64,000 nucleotides of DNA from an uncultured Elusimicrobiales bacterium (GTDB lineage Bacteria > Elusimicrobiota > Elusimicrobia > Elusimicrobiales > Elusimicrobiaceae): positions 137,818-201,817 of the forward strand of contig CAJTJT010000003.1 in assembly GCA_910576915.1 (NCBI GenBank), given 5' to 3'. Made by a program: the position numbers and the translations under genes. How positions within the stretch are numbered: position 1 is the stretch's first letter; each line of letters opens with the position of its first letter. Shown here piece by piece: positions 52,050-59,162 of the stretch. Below the pieces are notes generated by a model that made no database searches, was not told the DNA's origin, and saw only the letters and a list, made by a program, of their open reading frames with translations.

Positions 52050-52997
52050 ATGTCACGCCTAAAAGGTTTTTTGTGCGGGGTGCTCACTTCCGCCACGTTT
52101 GGGATGATTCCCTTATTCACCCTGCCGTTAATGGCGGCGGGGATGACGACGCCCTCCATCCTTTGCTACCGTTTTTTATTTTCCGCGCTGCTGTTAGGCG
52201 GAATTTTGGCGGCGGTGCGGGAGTCTTTTTTCGTTACCCGCAAGCAGTTTTTTACGCTTTTTTGGCTGAGTCTTTTATATACGGGTTCCGCGCTCTGCCT
52301 GTTCTGGGGATATAATTATCTCCCCAGCGGGGTGGCCACTACCATTATTTTTCTGTATCCCGTTTTTGTGGCGCTGTTAATGGTGTTGTTCTTCGGCGAA
52401 AAATTTTCTTTTTTTACTTTTTCCGCCATTCTGCTCGCTTTGGCGGGCGTGGCGCTTTTGTCCGGCGCGGGTTCGGCGCAGGGCGTACAGTTAAAAGGAG
52501 TGCTGATTGAAGTGGGTTCGGCGTTGTCTTATGCGTTATATATCGTGGGGGTGAACCAGTCCTGCGTCAAAAATATGGGCGCGTGGAAACTGACGTTTTA
52601 TGTGTTTTTGTTTGACGCGCTGACCTTTTTCTTTTTTGCACTTTTTAACGGCGGCTTACAGCCGGTTTCCGGCGCGGCGGCGGGGGTAAATTTGTTTTTG
52701 CTCGCACTGGTGCCCACGGTGGTTTCCAACTGGTCTTTGGTGTATGCGATTAAAAGTATCGGCTCCACTTTTTCCGCCGTGCTCGGCGCGTTTGAACCTG
52801 TTACCGCCATGCTGATTGGCGTATTTGTATTCGGGGAACCTTTTACGCACAGCCTGGCGTGCGGGTTAGGGCTGATTATCGGCGCGGTGTGTTTGATTAT
52901 TTTAGCTCCGGTTATTAAAAAAACGTATCGCCGGGGGAAACTGGTGTATATTACGCGGCTGCGGCGCATTCACCCGGGTTTGTTCCCTTATCATTGA
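52050..52997 (+). CDS. EamA family (DMT) transporter
   Basis: A 315-residue membrane protein with about ten hydrophobic segments arranged as two repeats of five helices, starting MSRLKGFLCGVLTSATFGMI. The DMT signature PSILCYRFLFSALLLGG and the second-half ALVPTVVSNWSLVYAIKSIG with FEPVTAMLIGVFVFGE are typical. The substrate is unknown; many family members export amino acids or metabolites. The start at 52050 is preferred over a TTG at 51984 because the helix pattern begins here. Confidence 0.9.
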   Translation: MSRLKGFLCGVLTSATFGMIPLFTLPLMAAGMTTPSILCYRFLFSALLLGGILAAVRESFFVTRKQFFTLFWLSLLYTGSALCLFWGYNYLPSGVATTIIFLYPVFVALLMVLFFGEKFSFFTFSAILLALAGVALLSGAGSAQGVQLKGVLIEVGSALSYALYIVGVNQSCVKNMGAWKLTFYVFLFDALTFFFFALFNGGLQPVSGAAAGVNLFLLALVPTVVSNWSLVYAIKSIGSTFSAVLGAFEPVTAMLIGVFVFGEPFTHSLACGLGLIIGAVCLIILAPVIKKTYRRGKLVYITRLRRIHPGLFPYH

Positions 52998-53004
52998 CGG
53001 GTTT

Positions 53005-53013
53005 TGCTACAAT
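53005..53013 (+). promoter_or_regulatory. Extended -10 promoter of the 53041 gene
   Basis: TGCTACAAT, 27 bases before the ATG at 53041, followed by an AAGGAG ribosome binding site. The same nine bases lie at 63985-63993. Confidence 0.55.
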
Positions 53014-53040
53014 ATAAAAAATTACTTGTAAGGAGAATCT

Positions 53041-53490
53041 ATGCTTCTTTCCAAACGCGGTTCCATGCACACGTTTATGTTCGCTTTAATTATTTTGTTC
53101 GGCTTTGGCCTTGCTTTGGGGCTGCCCCAGTACCAAAAACACAAAAATATTTCCGAAGGCCGTACCGCGCTCAACCGCGGCGGCGCGCTGGCGTTTGCCC
53201 AGGCCGCTTATAAACAGGCGCACGGAACGTATACGCAGGATTTTTCCCGTTTGGATTTGCCGGAAGAACTGGCTTACTGCACGTTGCAGGAAGCAGGCAA
53301 AGCGCTTTTGTGCGGGGAGTATTTATTTACGCAGGAAGGGGGCGTGCTGAAAGCGTCCCATGTGCGCTTTCCCAAATGGCTGGAGTTTTATTTGGATGAA
53401 GGCCGTGCGGACTGCTCGCACGCGGGCGATTCCGATGCCGGGCGCCACATTTGCGAAGGCATTAACGGTTCGTTTCCCATTAAAATTTGA
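53041..53490 (+). CDS. Divergent pilin-like protein without the canonical prepilin signal
   Basis: A 149-residue protein. Residues 27-60 match the pilin helix of the other genes here (LGLPQYQKHKNISEGRTAL), followed by a tyrosine-containing helix (AQAAYKQAHGTYTQDFSRLDL) and several cysteines. The N-terminus KRGSMHTFMFALIILFGFG keeps a Gly before a hydrophobic stretch but has no Glu at +5 and no FTLIE. It may be an unprocessed, membrane-anchored relative. Unlike the other pilin genes it uses a TGCTACAAT promoter and has an AAGGAG site. The next genes encode the LpoB cluster. Confidence 0.78.
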   Translation: MLLSKRGSMHTFMFALIILFGFGLALGLPQYQKHKNISEGRTALNRGGALAFAQAAYKQAHGTYTQDFSRLDLPEELAYCTLQEAGKALLCGEYLFTQEGGVLKASHVRFPKWLEFYLDEGRADCSHAGDSDAGRHICEGINGSFPIKI

Positions 53491-53526
53491 TAGGATAAAA
53501 TAAATTATTAATTAGGAGCTGACATT

Positions 53527-54117
53527 ATGAAAAAAGCATTGGCGGGGTTACTTGTATTGCCGTTTTTGTTTGCCTGTTCTCCCAGCGTTAAACGCGTGGA
53601 AACCAACTTGGTAAAAGACGTGGGCGGCGGCTGGAACGATACCGACGCGCAAATGGTGGCGCAGGAAATGATTACCGACTGCCTGCAAAGCGGCTGGTAT
53701 TCCAAATTTACCACCCGTTACGGCAAAGAACCGACGGTCATCGTCGGTACCGTAACCAACAACACCATGGAGCATATCAATACCGCCGTATTTATTGAAG
53801 AAATGCAGCGCGCTCTTATCAATTCCTCCAAGGTGGATTTTGTGGCTTCTTCGTCCGAACGCGGCGAAATCCGCACGGAACGTTTGGAACAGGACGAATT
53901 TGCCTCCGAAGCCACGCGCAAAGCGTTCGGCAAAGAAGTGGGGGCGGATTATATGTTAAGCGGCGTCCTCAATTCCGTGGTGGACAAAGCAGGGTCCAAG
54001 GCGCTCGTGTTTTATCAGGTGAATTTGAAACTCATCAACATCGAAACGAACCAAATCGTCTGGAACGGCCAGAAACAAATTAAAAAATACGTTAAAAGAA
54101 GCAAAGTAACCTGGTAG
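53527..54117 (+). CDS. LpoB-like penicillin-binding protein activator lipoprotein
   Basis: A 196-residue lipoprotein with lipobox LFAC (Cys near residue 17). The domain resembles LpoB: GGWNDTDAQMVAQEMI, VGTVTNNTMEHINTAVF and GKEVGADYMLSGVLNSVV. LpoB homologues reach through the periplasm to stimulate bifunctional penicillin-binding proteins. It leads a lipoprotein cluster (LpoB, COG3014, LPP20) also seen in other Gram-negative phyla. Confidence 0.88.
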   Translation: MKKALAGLLVLPFLFACSPSVKRVETNLVKDVGGGWNDTDAQMVAQEMITDCLQSGWYSKFTTRYGKEPTVIVGTVTNNTMEHINTAVFIEEMQRALINSSKVDFVASSSERGEIRTERLEQDEFASEATRKAFGKEVGADYMLSGVLNSVVDKAGSKALVFYQVNLKLINIETNQIVWNGQKQIKKYVKRSKVTW

Positions 54118-54125
54118 GTTTTTAT

Positions 54126-55436
54126 ATGAAGAAGGCGCGCATATGTTTATTGGGGCTGGTACTTTTTTGCTCCGCGTGTGCGGCGCCTTCTTTGCGTTAT
54201 AAAAAAGAGGTGGACTCGTTAATTGCCGCCGGAAAATTTAACGAGGCGGAAGAACGGGTCGTATCCAAAAAAAATAAACTTTACTCCCGCAAAGACGCCA
54301 CCCTTTTTTATTTGGACCGCGCCGTCCTGCTGCACGACGCGGGCGACACTTCCCAAAGCGACCGGTTGTTCGCCGCCGGCCAGGCTAATATCGACGAATT
54401 GTACGCCAAAAGCGTTTCAGCTTCCCTCGGCCGTTTTTTGATTAACGATTTAACCACCCCCTATTACGCTCCCGCCTACGAGCAAGCCCTTACTTACTAT
54501 TACCGCGCGCTTAATTTTTTGCAAACGGGTGACGTTTCTTCCGCCGCGGTGGAAGCGCGCCGCGCCGTCTTCTTTCTGGACCACCTGCGCGCGGAGAAAA
54601 AGAAAGGATATAACGACGACCCTTTCGTGCAATACTTTGCGAGCCTGGTGTTTGAATCCGTCGGCCAGCTGTCGGATGCGCGCATCGCGCGCACCAATGC
54701 GCTTAACGCATATGCCCGGCTGGGGGCGGCTTTGCGTGTGTCGGCGCCGGATTTCCCGGTTCCGGCCAACGCCGCGCGGTTGGGGGAGATTATCGTCATC
54801 CATTCAAACGGGCTGATGCCGCTTAAAAAAAGTGATACGCTGCAGGTGGCGTGGGACCGTGCCGTTTTACTGGCTTCCACAGCACAGGAGGGGGAAAATG
54901 TTTCTCCCGAAGTGCAAAACGCCGTATACGCCGGGCTTGCCGGGAACGCGGTTACGCTGTCTTTCCCGTCTTTCGAACGGCAGCCGTACCGGGTGGCGAT
55001 ATCAGCGCTGGAAGCGGGCGGACAAACTTTTTATACGCAAAAAGTGGCCGATTTCGCCGCCGCCGCCAAGCTGGATTTGGAAGAAAAAATGCCGGGTATT
55101 TTATTCCGCACGGCCACGCGCGCGGTGGTGAAAGAAGCCGCCGCCGTGCAGGCACGCCACGCGGCCGCCCAGGCCGCCAAGGATGATACCGTGGGCGAAC
55201 TGGCGGGCATGTTTGTCAGCGCATTGGGCGCGGCGGTGGAAAAGGCCGATACGCGCCAGTGGTTTACGCTCCCGGCCGAAGTGCGCATGGCGCGCGCTTT
55301 TGTTCCGCCGGGGGAGCAAAACATCCGGCTGTTATTGCGTGACGGATATGGTAATATAGTAGGAGAACGCGTATTTGAAAACGTACGCGTACAACGCGGC
55401 GGACGCGTATTTTTGCACGTCCGTACCGCTTATTAA
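54126..55436 (+). CDS. COG3014 family lipoprotein
   Basis: A 436-residue lipoprotein with a signal ending near CSAC. The N-terminal half contains TPR-like helices (GKFNEAEERVVSKKNKLYSR and QALTYYYRALNFLQTGDVSS). The C-terminal half is beta-rich with IVIHSNGLMPLKKSD. It fits the COG3014 family, whose function is not known but which is repeatedly linked to LpoB and LPP20. It starts nine bases after the LpoB-like gene. Confidence 0.82.
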   Translation: MKKARICLLGLVLFCSACAAPSLRYKKEVDSLIAAGKFNEAEERVVSKKNKLYSRKDATLFYLDRAVLLHDAGDTSQSDRLFAAGQANIDELYAKSVSASLGRFLINDLTTPYYAPAYEQALTYYYRALNFLQTGDVSSAAVEARRAVFFLDHLRAEKKKGYNDDPFVQYFASLVFESVGQLSDARIARTNALNAYARLGAALRVSAPDFPVPANAARLGEIIVIHSNGLMPLKKSDTLQVAWDRAVLLASTAQEGENVSPEVQNAVYAGLAGNAVTLSFPSFERQPYRVAISALEAGGQTFYTQKVADFAAAAKLDLEEKMPGILFRTATRAVVKEAAAVQARHAAAQAAKDDTVGELAGMFVSALGAAVEKADTRQWFTLPAEVRMARAFVPPGEQNIRLLLRDGYGNIVGERVFENVRVQRGGRVFLHVRTAY

Positions 55437-55446
55437 GAGAGGGTAT

Positions 55447-56385
55447 ATGAAAAAACTGTTACTGGCCTTTTTAGCCTCCGTGGGGTTATGTGCGTGTTCG
55501 GGGCTTAATAAAAACACCGTGTCGTATCAGACGGCTAAATACGATACCGCCAAATACTATGTGGTGGCGGGCGAAGGGATGACGAAAGAAGAAGCCTCCC
55601 AAAACGCGCTTACCAATATGCGCCGGGAGATGATTCAAAACGCGCCGGACGCGGCGGAACAGGGCGTGGTGCCGGATTTGATGGCCAACGCTTCCGTGGA
55701 TAAAGTGTGGCGCGATGCGGACGCTTCTTCCAAACATTATTATGCGTTAGCCGTTTTGCCGCGTTCAAACGCGCGCAAAGTGTTGGAGCCTCTTTTAAAA
55801 CAGGCCGATTTAAAACTGGCCGGGCTGGCTGCGCAGTTTGCTTCTCCGGCGGACCCGATGGCGGATTTAAAAACCGCTTACAAAATGCAGCCGGTAGTGC
55901 TCCGCCGCCAGGCGCTGGACGATTTGTACCAGTTTTTATCCGCCGACCGCGAAAGTTTTGAACCGGCAAACTTCCTGCCGTACAAAAATGCGCTTAAAGA
56001 AAAACTGGCCGCCGTTTTGGTGGCGGTGGACGTGGAAGGCGTGCAGAGCGAAGTGTTTGTGACGTACGTGGTGGACGCCTTAAACCAAATGGGTCTTGGC
56101 GTGGCCGATATTGCGGACCCGGACCAAGTGATTTTGGTTAAAGTGGTTACGGAAACGGACGGGTACAATTCTAAGAAAGTAGAAGGTCTTATTTGGTGTT
56201 CCAGCGGTGCAGCCGTCAGCCTGGTGGATGCCCAGCGTAACGTTACGTTTGCGCGTTTTAACGTGCATGAACGGGCGGGTACCTCGCGCGCGGCCGACTC
56301 TATGCGCCGCAGCATGCAGGCCGCCGGCGAACAGGCCGCCAAGCAAATTACCCAACGCCTGGAAACTTATTTAAAAACGAGATAG
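55447..56385 (+). CDS. LPP20 family lipoprotein
   Basis: A 312-residue lipoprotein with lipobox LCAC (Cys near residue 17). The conserved N-terminal domain features VVAGEGMTKEEASQNALTNM (about 34-53), as in LPP20 proteins of Helicobacter and Vibrio. It is predicted to be tethered at the outer membrane. GAGAGGG precedes the ATG at 55447. A longer frame from 55375 overlaps the preceding gene and is not used. Confidence 0.82.
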   Translation: MKKLLLAFLASVGLCACSGLNKNTVSYQTAKYDTAKYYVVAGEGMTKEEASQNALTNMRREMIQNAPDAAEQGVVPDLMANASVDKVWRDADASSKHYYALAVLPRSNARKVLEPLLKQADLKLAGLAAQFASPADPMADLKTAYKMQPVVLRRQALDDLYQFLSADRESFEPANFLPYKNALKEKLAAVLVAVDVEGVQSEVFVTYVVDALNQMGLGVADIADPDQVILVKVVTETDGYNSKKVEGLIWCSSGAAVSLVDAQRNVTFARFNVHERAGTSRAADSMRRSMQAAGEQAAKQITQRLETYLKTR

Positions 56386-56395
56386 GAGATAATAC

Positions 56396-57097
56396 ATGAA
56401 AAAACTGATTCTTTTAGCCGCACTGTTGGCTCCCGCGCTGCTTAGCGCGCAGGAAACTTCCGCTCCGGCGGCGCAGCCGCAGCTGAGCGCGGAGGAGCTG
56501 GCCGAACGCAACAAAATGCTGTATTCTTTGGGTTTTTTGTTGGGGGACAATTTAAAACGCCAGCTGGTGCTTGATAACGAAGACGATTATAAAGCCTTAT
56601 CCCAGGGTATGCGCGACAGCCTGCTTAACAAAAAAGCGCAGACGGACGTGGAAAAATACAAACCGCAGATTATCGAAAAATACGAACGGGACGCACAAAC
56701 CATTTCCGCCAAATACGCGGCCGAACAGCAGGAATACTTGGCCAGCTTTAAAAAAGAGAAAGGGGTAAAAGAGCTCGACAACGGCACGCTGATTAAACTT
56801 TCCCGCCCCGGCAAAGGCAAACAGCCCAAGGCCGACGGCACCGTAAAAGTGCATTACACGGGCACGCTGATTAACGGCGAAAAGTTCGACAGCTCCCGCG
56901 ACCGCGGCGAAGCGTTCCAAACCAAACTGACCGATGTTATCCCCTGCTGGACCAAAGCCATGCAGCAAATGAAACCCGGCGCGCGCGCCAAAGTGGTCTG
57001 CCCGGCCGAAACGGCGTACGGCAGCCGCCCGGTGGGCCAAATCCCGGCGAACTCCGTTTTGGTGTTTGACGTGGAAATGCTGGAATCGGATTTGTAA
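56396..57097 (+). CDS. FKBP-type peptidyl-prolyl isomerase, periplasmic
   Basis: A 233-residue FkpA/Mip-like chaperone with a signal peptide (MKKLILLAALLAPALLSAQ). The helical FKBP_N domain (about 30-120) is followed by the FKBP_C domain with KVHYTGTLINGEKFDSSRD and the ending NSVLVFDVEML. It accelerates proline isomerisation in exported proteins. AGGAG precedes the ATG. It overlaps the next gene by one base. Confidence 0.93.
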   Translation: MKKLILLAALLAPALLSAQETSAPAAQPQLSAEELAERNKMLYSLGFLLGDNLKRQLVLDNEDDYKALSQGMRDSLLNKKAQTDVEKYKPQIIEKYERDAQTISAKYAAEQQEYLASFKKEKGVKELDNGTLIKLSRPGKGKQPKADGTVKVHYTGTLINGEKFDSSRDRGEAFQTKLTDVIPCWTKAMQQMKPGARAKVVCPAETAYGSRPVGQIPANSVLVFDVEMLESDL

Positions 57098-57681
57098 TGT
57101 CCAAATTAAGTTATACTTTGATAGCAATTATGGCGGCCGCGCTCATTTTTATGGGCGCGGTTCGCGGTTATCAGCTCTATCAGCGTAAAACGGCGCAGTG
57201 GGAAGAAGAACGCGCACTGGCGCAGGATGCGTTTTCGTTTCAAAATGTGCCGGTGTCTTTAGCCGCGCCGCAGGCGGAAGTAATGCCTTTCCCGGTACGG
57301 TTTGACGCGTCCGCCCATCAGGACGTATTTTTGGAGGACGCCCCCTTGGCGCCGGAGCAGGAAGTCCGCCAGGCGCAGGATACCATCGCTTCGATTTTGG
57401 AAGATTACAAAGACGACGAAAACCTCCGCTCCTTTAACCGCGAACTGGCGGCCGCTTCGTCGGGCCGGGCGGTGGATTTAAGCGCGCTTTCCGGCGGGGA
57501 TTTGCACCAGCTTTTGCAGGCCAATCCCGAAATCAGCTCGGTCGTAAGCAAGCATATGCAAAACCCGGATTTTGCCAAAACCGTCCAGCAGATTTTAACC
57601 AATCCGCAATTTATCAAAAGCGTGCAGGATTTGCAGCGCGCCGGGGCGGAAGCCTCGTCCGCGCAAAAAAAAGCTGAATAA
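57097..57681 (+). CDS. Single-pass membrane protein of unknown function
   Basis: A 194-residue protein with one N-terminal membrane helix (about 6-25), a basic cytoplasmic or juxtamembrane region, and a helical C-terminal half with repeated LHQLLQANPEISSVVSK and ILTNPQFIKSVQDLQ. I do not recognise the family. The start overlaps the FKBP stop (TAATG), so it belongs to the same operon. Confidence 0.72.
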   Translation: MSKLSYTLIAIMAAALIFMGAVRGYQLYQRKTAQWEEERALAQDAFSFQNVPVSLAAPQAEVMPFPVRFDASAHQDVFLEDAPLAPEQEVRQAQDTIASILEDYKDDENLRSFNRELAAASSGRAVDLSALSGGDLHQLLQANPEISSVVSKHMQNPDFAKTVQQILTNPQFIKSVQDLQRAGAEASSAQKKAE

Positions 57682-57726
57682 ATTGGGGAAAATATTGTAT
57701 TCTATAGAATATCAGGAGGCCGAACC

Positions 57727-58212
57727 GTGCTGAAGATTTTACTCAAAGCCGCCATTTTGGTTTTTATTATTTTAAGTATTTATTTTATCGTCAATCCGGC
57801 CGCGTGTTCCAACTTGATGATGGGCCGCGTGACCAACTCCACCGAAACGGAACCGACGCTGCAAAACGACCCTGCGGCGCACGGGGAAATGTTCGTTCCG
57901 GCGGGGGACCAGCCGCTTGAAAACGCGCCCGCGGCGGGCGAAGGCGTGTTTGACACCAACACGCTTAACGAACCCGTAACGCCGCCCGCGTATTCGCAGG
58001 AAGATATCGACTATGCTGTCGCCAGCCGCTATGTGGAGCTGGAAAACGAATACGCCCAGAAAAATAAAAAAGGCAAAGACGCCGCAAAAGAAATTTCCTA
58101 CATTGTCATGGATGATTTCGAACTCACCCAGCAGGAATGGGAATCTTTCTTGCAGCGCGCGACGCAAAGCAACCTGTTCAACAAGGTCCGCAGCGACATG
58201 AAAGCCCAGTAA
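57727..58212 (+). CDS. Single-pass membrane protein of unknown function
   Basis: A 161-residue protein starting with GTG; AGGAGG lies seven bases before it. One N-terminal membrane helix (LLKAAILVFIILSIYFIV) is followed by a Pro/Ala-rich linker (about 40-90) and a charged helical C-terminal domain (ENEYAQKNKKGKDAAKEIS). Layout resembles the preceding gene, but the sequences are not clearly related. Confidence 0.7.
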   Translation: MLKILLKAAILVFIILSIYFIVNPAACSNLMMGRVTNSTETEPTLQNDPAAHGEMFVPAGDQPLENAPAAGEGVFDTNTLNEPVTPPAYSQEDIDYAVASRYVELENEYAQKNKKGKDAAKEISYIVMDDFELTQQEWESFLQRATQSNLFNKVRSDMKAQ

Positions 58213-58233
58213 GTTTTTGGTTTAACAACGCAA

Positions 58234-58263
58234 ACGGCTCTCTTTACAGAGGGCCGTTTTTTT
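58234..58263 (+). terminator. Terminator of the LpoB-cluster operon
   Basis: ACGGC plus CTCT pair with AGAG plus GCCGT around a TTAC loop (one G-T pair), followed by seven T. Confidence 0.88.
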
Positions 58264-58353
58264 GTCGTCCGGCGGTTTCAGCAGTACGCCCTAGCCCCCG
58301 CCTATAACACAAGGGCAATACTCCTGCCCCCGGACGCTGCGCGGTGCCAGGGG

Positions 58354-58381
58354 TTGTATTGTTTTTTTTTTTTGATAACAT
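58354..58381 (+). promoter_or_regulatory. T12-spacer promoter of the pilin gene at 58498
   Basis: TTGTAT, TG, twelve T (58362-58373), GA, TAACAT, 16-bp spacer. A GC-rich segment with CCCC/GGGG arms precedes it, without the conserved GTGTGGCC block. A 91-bp REP-like insertion lies between this promoter and the ribosome binding site. Confidence 0.58.
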
Positions 58382-58384
58382 AGA

Positions 58385-58475
58385 GTCATTCCGAGGAGTT
58401 GTTGCCCAGAATCTCTCACTGATGCTTTTGTTCGTCAAAAGCGGTAGATTCTGAGCAGAAACCTCTCAGAATGAC
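58385..58475. repeat. REP-like composite element in the pilin leader
   Basis: It starts GTCATTCCGAGG and ends CCTCTCAGAATGAC, with inner arms CAGAATCT / AGATTCTG. It occupies almost the whole untranslated leader of the pilin gene. Without it the -10 box would lie about 25 bases before the ATG, like the copies at 22555 and 43063. Confidence 0.7.
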
Positions 58476-58497
58476 TTTTTTGATAGGAGAAAAGCAA

Positions 58498-59127
58498 ATG
58501 AAAGGTTTTTGTGGTGTCATTCTGAATTTATTTCAGAATCCATATCAAATGGAAACAATACCTCATAAACTGCCTGGATTCCGGCTCCATGGCCGGAATG
58601 ACGACAGAAAGAGCGGTTTTACCTTAATCGAGCTATTGGTTGTCGTTTTAATCATTGGTATTTTGTCCTCGGTCGCATTGCCGCAGTATACGCGCGCTGT
58701 TGCGCGGGCGCGTACGGCGGAAGCGCTGTCCGTCATCCGCTCCATTTCGCAGGCGGCGGAAACCTATGTGATGGAAACGGGTTCCTGGCCTGAGTCGTTT
58801 GACGATTTGAGTGTTACTCCTTCAGGGGAATTGGCAACATACAAAAAGGATCATGATCAAATAGTAGGCCGCCATTTCAGTTTTGTATTGATTGACGGAC
58901 GTGTGGATGTGGGTTCGCTCTTCAGGGAAGATTTTCCTTCTTTCTTGTATGTTTCGGATTTGGCCTCGGGCATGAAATCGCCCGTTCCCGGCAAGCATTT
59001 GTTTTGTTATTATGTGGAAAAAGGCACTGCCGCAGATCAAAAAATGGAACAAATGTGTAAGGCAATGGGCGGCGGAGAGCGCCATGCCGTTAACGGCGGA
59101 AAATCCATTTGGTTCGCTTTAGATTAA
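58498..59127 (+). CDS. Type IV pilin-like protein with a repeat-expanded leader
   Basis: A 209-residue prepilin. The leader is about 40 residues instead of the usual 3-16. MKGF is followed by 36 residues read from palindromic repeats (CGVILNLFQNP ... GFRLHGRNDDRKSG), then FTLIELLVVVLIIGILSSVA and LPQYTRAVARARTAEAL. Glu+5 is present. Two cysteines near the end (LFCYYVEKG and QMCKAMGG) fit a C-terminal disulfide loop. The ATG at 58498 has AGGAGA eight bases upstream; an in-frame ATG at 58471 lies inside the upstream repeat. Whether the long leader is still cleaved is unknown. Confidence 0.88.
   Translation: MKGFCGVILNLFQNPYQMETIPHKLPGFRLHGRNDDRKSGFTLIELLVVVLIIGILSSVALPQYTRAVARARTAEALSVIRSISQAAETYVMETGSWPESFDDLSVTPSGELATYKKDHDQIVGRHFSFVLIDGRVDVGSLFREDFPSFLYVSDLASGMKSPVPGKHLFCYYVEKGTAADQKMEQMCKAMGGGERHAVNGGKSIWFALD
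58504..58620. repeat. REP-like insertion within the prepilin leader, flanked by GGTTTT
   Basis: Two palindromes, GTCATTCTGAAT...CAGAATCC (58516-58541) and CTGGATTCCGG...CCGGAATGAC (58574-58602), lie between direct repeats GGTTTT (58504-58509 and 58615-58620). The inserted length is 111 bp, exactly 37 codons, so the frame is kept. Removing it restores MKGFTLIE, as in the gene at 43123. Confidence 0.72.
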
Positions 59128-59130
59128 TAA

Positions 59131-59158
59131 AAATCCCCGGACATTAGCCCGGGGATTT
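59131..59158. terminator. Bidirectional terminator between pilin and ligA
   Basis: AAATCCCCGG / CCGGGGATTT around an eight-base loop. Runs of A upstream and T downstream allow use on both strands by the convergent pilin and ligA genes. Confidence 0.85.
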
Positions 59159-59162
59159 GTGT

